From: Endozoicomonas atrinae
Lineage (GTDB): Bacteria > Pseudomonadota > Gammaproteobacteria > Pseudomonadales > Endozoicomonadaceae
NCBI RefSeq assembly: GCF_001647025.1
Contig: NZ_LUKQ02000019.1
Coordinates: 1 to 42,256 of the forward strand
DNA length: 42,256 bases
Direction: 5' to 3'
Part shown: piece by piece, positions 41,020 through 42,256 of the stretch
How positions within the stretch are numbered: position 1 is the first letter of the stretch
How the letters are laid out: each line of letters begins with the position of its first letter
Made by a program: the position numbers and the translations under genes
Notes under the pieces: model-generated
The model's input: only the letters and a program-made list of their open reading frames with translations
Database searches by the model: none
Told to the model about the DNA's origin: nothing

Positions 41020-41631
41020 GTGCGCATAGGTCAGGCTCTAGGTCAATTATACAGTGCTATCTACCTCTCAGAAACAGTAGCTAAGATGAGAGGTAGGATC
41101 CACAGGCTAAAATATCTGGTATCGGATCTCGATTATTCTTTTAATGAATATAAAAATAATAGTTTAAAACAAAAAAATGTAAATAAAGCAGATAAAGTGG
41201 AAAATCGTGTTAATAAGACTTCAAAGCATGAAGCCTTCCAAGAAGAAGATTCTACTGTAAAGGCAGGTCGGCCACTTCCTCCAGCGCCCAAAGTTAAAGT
41301 GGAAAATCGTGTTGATAAGACTCCAAGGCATAAAGCCTTCCAAGAAGATTCTACTGTAAATACAGGTCGGCCACTTCCTCCAGCGCCCAAAGTTAAAGTG
41401 GAAAATCGTGTTGATAAGACTCCAAGGCATAAAGCCTTCCAAGAAGATTCTACTGTAAATACAGGTCGGCCACTTCCTCCAGCGCCCAAAGTTAAAGTGG
41501 AAAATCGTGTTGATAAGACTCCAAGGCATAAAGCCTTCCAAGAAGAAGATTCTACTGTAAATATAGGTCGGCCACTTCCTCCAGCGCCTATGGGCAAGGT
41601 AAAAAAGCCTCGAAAAATTTCTAAAAATTAA
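41020..41631 (+). CDS. Repeat protein with four class I SH3-ligand motifs
   Basis: A 203-residue protein with a GTG start set by AAGGAG seven bases upstream. Residues 1-59 are a non-repeated, basic, helix-prone head (MRIGQALGQLYSAIYLSE). Residues 60-193 are four tandem repeats of 33-34 residues, and each has VENRV[ND]KT, AFQE(E)DSTV and ends in GRPLPPAP. R-P-L-P-P-x-P is the canonical class I SH3-domain ligand (R-x-L-P-P-x-P), used by Src-family SH3 domains. Bacteria rarely use SH3-proline interactions of this kind, so I infer a protein that acts on host signalling or actin machinery, in the manner of repeat effectors like EspF(U). There is no signal peptide. A basic tail (VKKPRKISKN) ends it. 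Gene presence is well supported, function is inference. Confidence 0.75.
   Translation: MRIGQALGQLYSAIYLSETVAKMRGRIHRLKYLVSDLDYSFNEYKNNSLKQKNVNKADKVENRVNKTSKHEAFQEEDSTVKAGRPLPPAPKVKVENRVDKTPRHKAFQEDSTVNTGRPLPPAPKVKVENRVDKTPRHKAFQEDSTVNTGRPLPPAPKVKVENRVDKTPRHKAFQEEDSTVNIGRPLPPAPMGKVKKPRKISKN
41197..41598. repeat. Tandem 99/102-bp repeat, four units
   Basis: Units: 41197-41298 (102), 41299-41397 (99), 41398-41496 (99), 41497-41598 (102). Units 2 and 3 are identical in bases; unit 4 differs by one added codon and a few changes, and unit 1 is the most divergent. The order suggests recent expansion from the middle. Confidence 0.97.
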
Positions 41632-41858
41632 ATGATCTGGCTGGCAACGTATGTTGAAATGGCACTAGAACATAAGCAAGTAAAAGCATAGTCGATATGC
41701 ATATCCCCAGAATGAGGGCTTTTTATTAAGGGCATAATGCCTTCCCTGAGTATTAAGCCATATCTAATGATGTACATCAGTTATCCTCAATCAAAGCGGA
41801 AGCTTCATTTTCTCAGGGCGGCAAGACCTGTTTATCACAGAATCAGGATCTGGCCTGA
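41632..41858. other. Short noncoding stretch downstream of the repeat gene
   Basis: GGCAT-A-ATGCC near 41731 and a perfect stem AATCAGG (41841-41847) with CCTGATT (41854-41860) are the only structures seen. The latter touches the left end of repeat copy 3. No gene is evident. Confidence 0.35.
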
Positions 41859-42020
41859 TTATACCAATTGCACTTTCTAACCCTCTATTGCGGCAACGGC
41901 CTGAAGCGTATTCCTGCGTTGAAGCTCCTCACCATCGCTACGGCTATGACTCGCCACTTTGCCTTTATGCCCTTCCGTCCATCATGCTCATAGCGGGTTT
42001 AGAAATTTTAATTGGTATTA
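41859..42020. mobile_element. MITE-like repeat, copy 3
   Basis: It starts TTATACCAATTGCACTTTCT and ends TTTAATTGGTATTA. The core GCCTGAAGCGTATTCCTGCG and TTGAAGCTCCTCACCAT follow copy 1 closely, and CCATCATGCTCATAGCGGGTTTAGAAA near the right end is shared with it. The right end supplies the TAA stop of the minus-strand frame at 42018-42158. Confidence 0.82.
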
Positions 42021-42158
42021 TTTCCCAATTTTTTTACTTTTTGAAACCCACTTAAGGAATCGTTCACGGGTGGTTTCATCTGCCTGGTTGTACCAGTACT
42101 GAAGCATGCTTTCACTCATTGGTTGAGCCGTGTCATCACCGATGTAATAAGTCTTCAA
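42018..42158 (-). pseudogene. C-terminal part of a broken gene, ending in the repeat
   Basis: The minus strand encodes 46 residues from a TTG at 42158 (or 33 from the ATG at 42119), with a protein-like MLQYWYNQADETTRERFLKW. The stop codon TAA lies in the last bases of repeat copy 3 and so is borrowed from the insertion. No clear ribosome site precedes it. Together with the next entry it looks like one gene split by a frameshift. Family not recognised. Confidence 0.35.
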
Positions 42159-42255
42159 AACACCAGTTTAATTTGACCTCCCGATTAACCCTTTTCTGGC
42201 CGATTGTTTTCCTGTTGGTATCAAGCAGGGAGCAGCGCCATGACCAATCGAGAGG
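42136..42255 (-). CDS. Partial reading frame at the right edge
   Basis: Open from the window edge for 39 codons to a TGA at 42136-42138, with protein-like sequence (RKTIGQKRVNREVKLNW). It overlaps the start of the preceding entry in another frame; a one-base shift near 42140-42160 would fuse them. I do not recognise the family. Confidence 0.35.
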   Translation of the reverse strand, partial: PLDWSWRCSLLDTNRKTIGQKRVNREVKLNWCFEDLLHR

Positions 42256-42256
42256 A

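Noticed and set aside
41133-41597. Minus-strand frames with repeated GAGGSGRPVFTVES-like and related units
   Set aside because: Antisense shadows of the SH3-ligand repeats; the plus frame has a good ribosome site and a perfect -10.

Overview
The window looks like a chromosomal segment of a marine, host-associated gammaproteobacterium. The core genes (dnaB, srkA, pqiABC, comF divergent from bioBFHCD, paired large acyl-CoA dehydrogenases, argE, argA, a DUF47/PiT phosphate pair) are in gammaproteobacterial arrangements. Eukaryote-like proteins and short mobile repeats lie between them. Endozoicomonas or a close Oceanospirillales relative is my inference from gene content; no marker gene here settles it. 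I saw no rRNA, tRNA, CRISPR array or complete insertion sequence.

Layout. 1-2643: the 3' end of an IS630-type transposase and its terminal repeat, directly against a large protein kinase-like gene that carries a second, dead C-lobe copy and a 12-bp tandem repeat. 2955-5419: dnaB facing srkA across a long hairpin. 5619-9137: a cupin-like protein, an NhaC antiporter and a divergent LysR regulator with two palindromes between them. 9134-9390: a nested palindromic element. 9482-13082: pqiABC, overlapping genes for lipid transport across the envelope. 13086-18717: comF and the complete late biotin operon bioB-F-H-C-D. 19055-24822: two paralogous fatty acyl-CoA dehydrogenases flanking a DUF3943 membrane protein and a small membrane protein; the first has an exact PsrA-type operator. 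24995-28771: a secreted ricin-type lectin, a PAP2 phosphatase and an OmpA-family protein. 28988-32412: a membrane-anchored macrodomain/PARG-like protein, an acidic helical protein and a small exported protein. 32589-38095: an orphan GspE/PilB ATPase, an alpha/beta hydrolase, a CYTH protein, and the DUF47-PiT phosphate transport pair. 38194-40795: argE and argA. 40796-42256: two more copies of a short repeat around a gene for a protein with four repeats carrying a canonical class I SH3-ligand motif, then a broken gene at the edge.

How it fits together. The housekeeping blocks cover replication, biotin synthesis, beta-oxidation, arginine synthesis and phosphate uptake. The interspersed accessory genes (kinase/pseudokinase, macrodomain protein, lectin, SH3-ligand repeat protein, acidic helical protein) share a profile expected of host-interaction proteins; this is inference, as none has a proven secretion signal for a type III/IV/VI machine. 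Three copies of a 150-165 bp repeat (21261, 40805, 41859) share ends with the IS630-type element at 119-129, which suggests a MITE family moved by that transposase. The strongest candidates for something undescribed are the SH3-ligand repeat protein (41020-41631), the kinase with an N-lobe-less pseudokinase duplication (139-2643) and the macrodomain protein (28988-30328).
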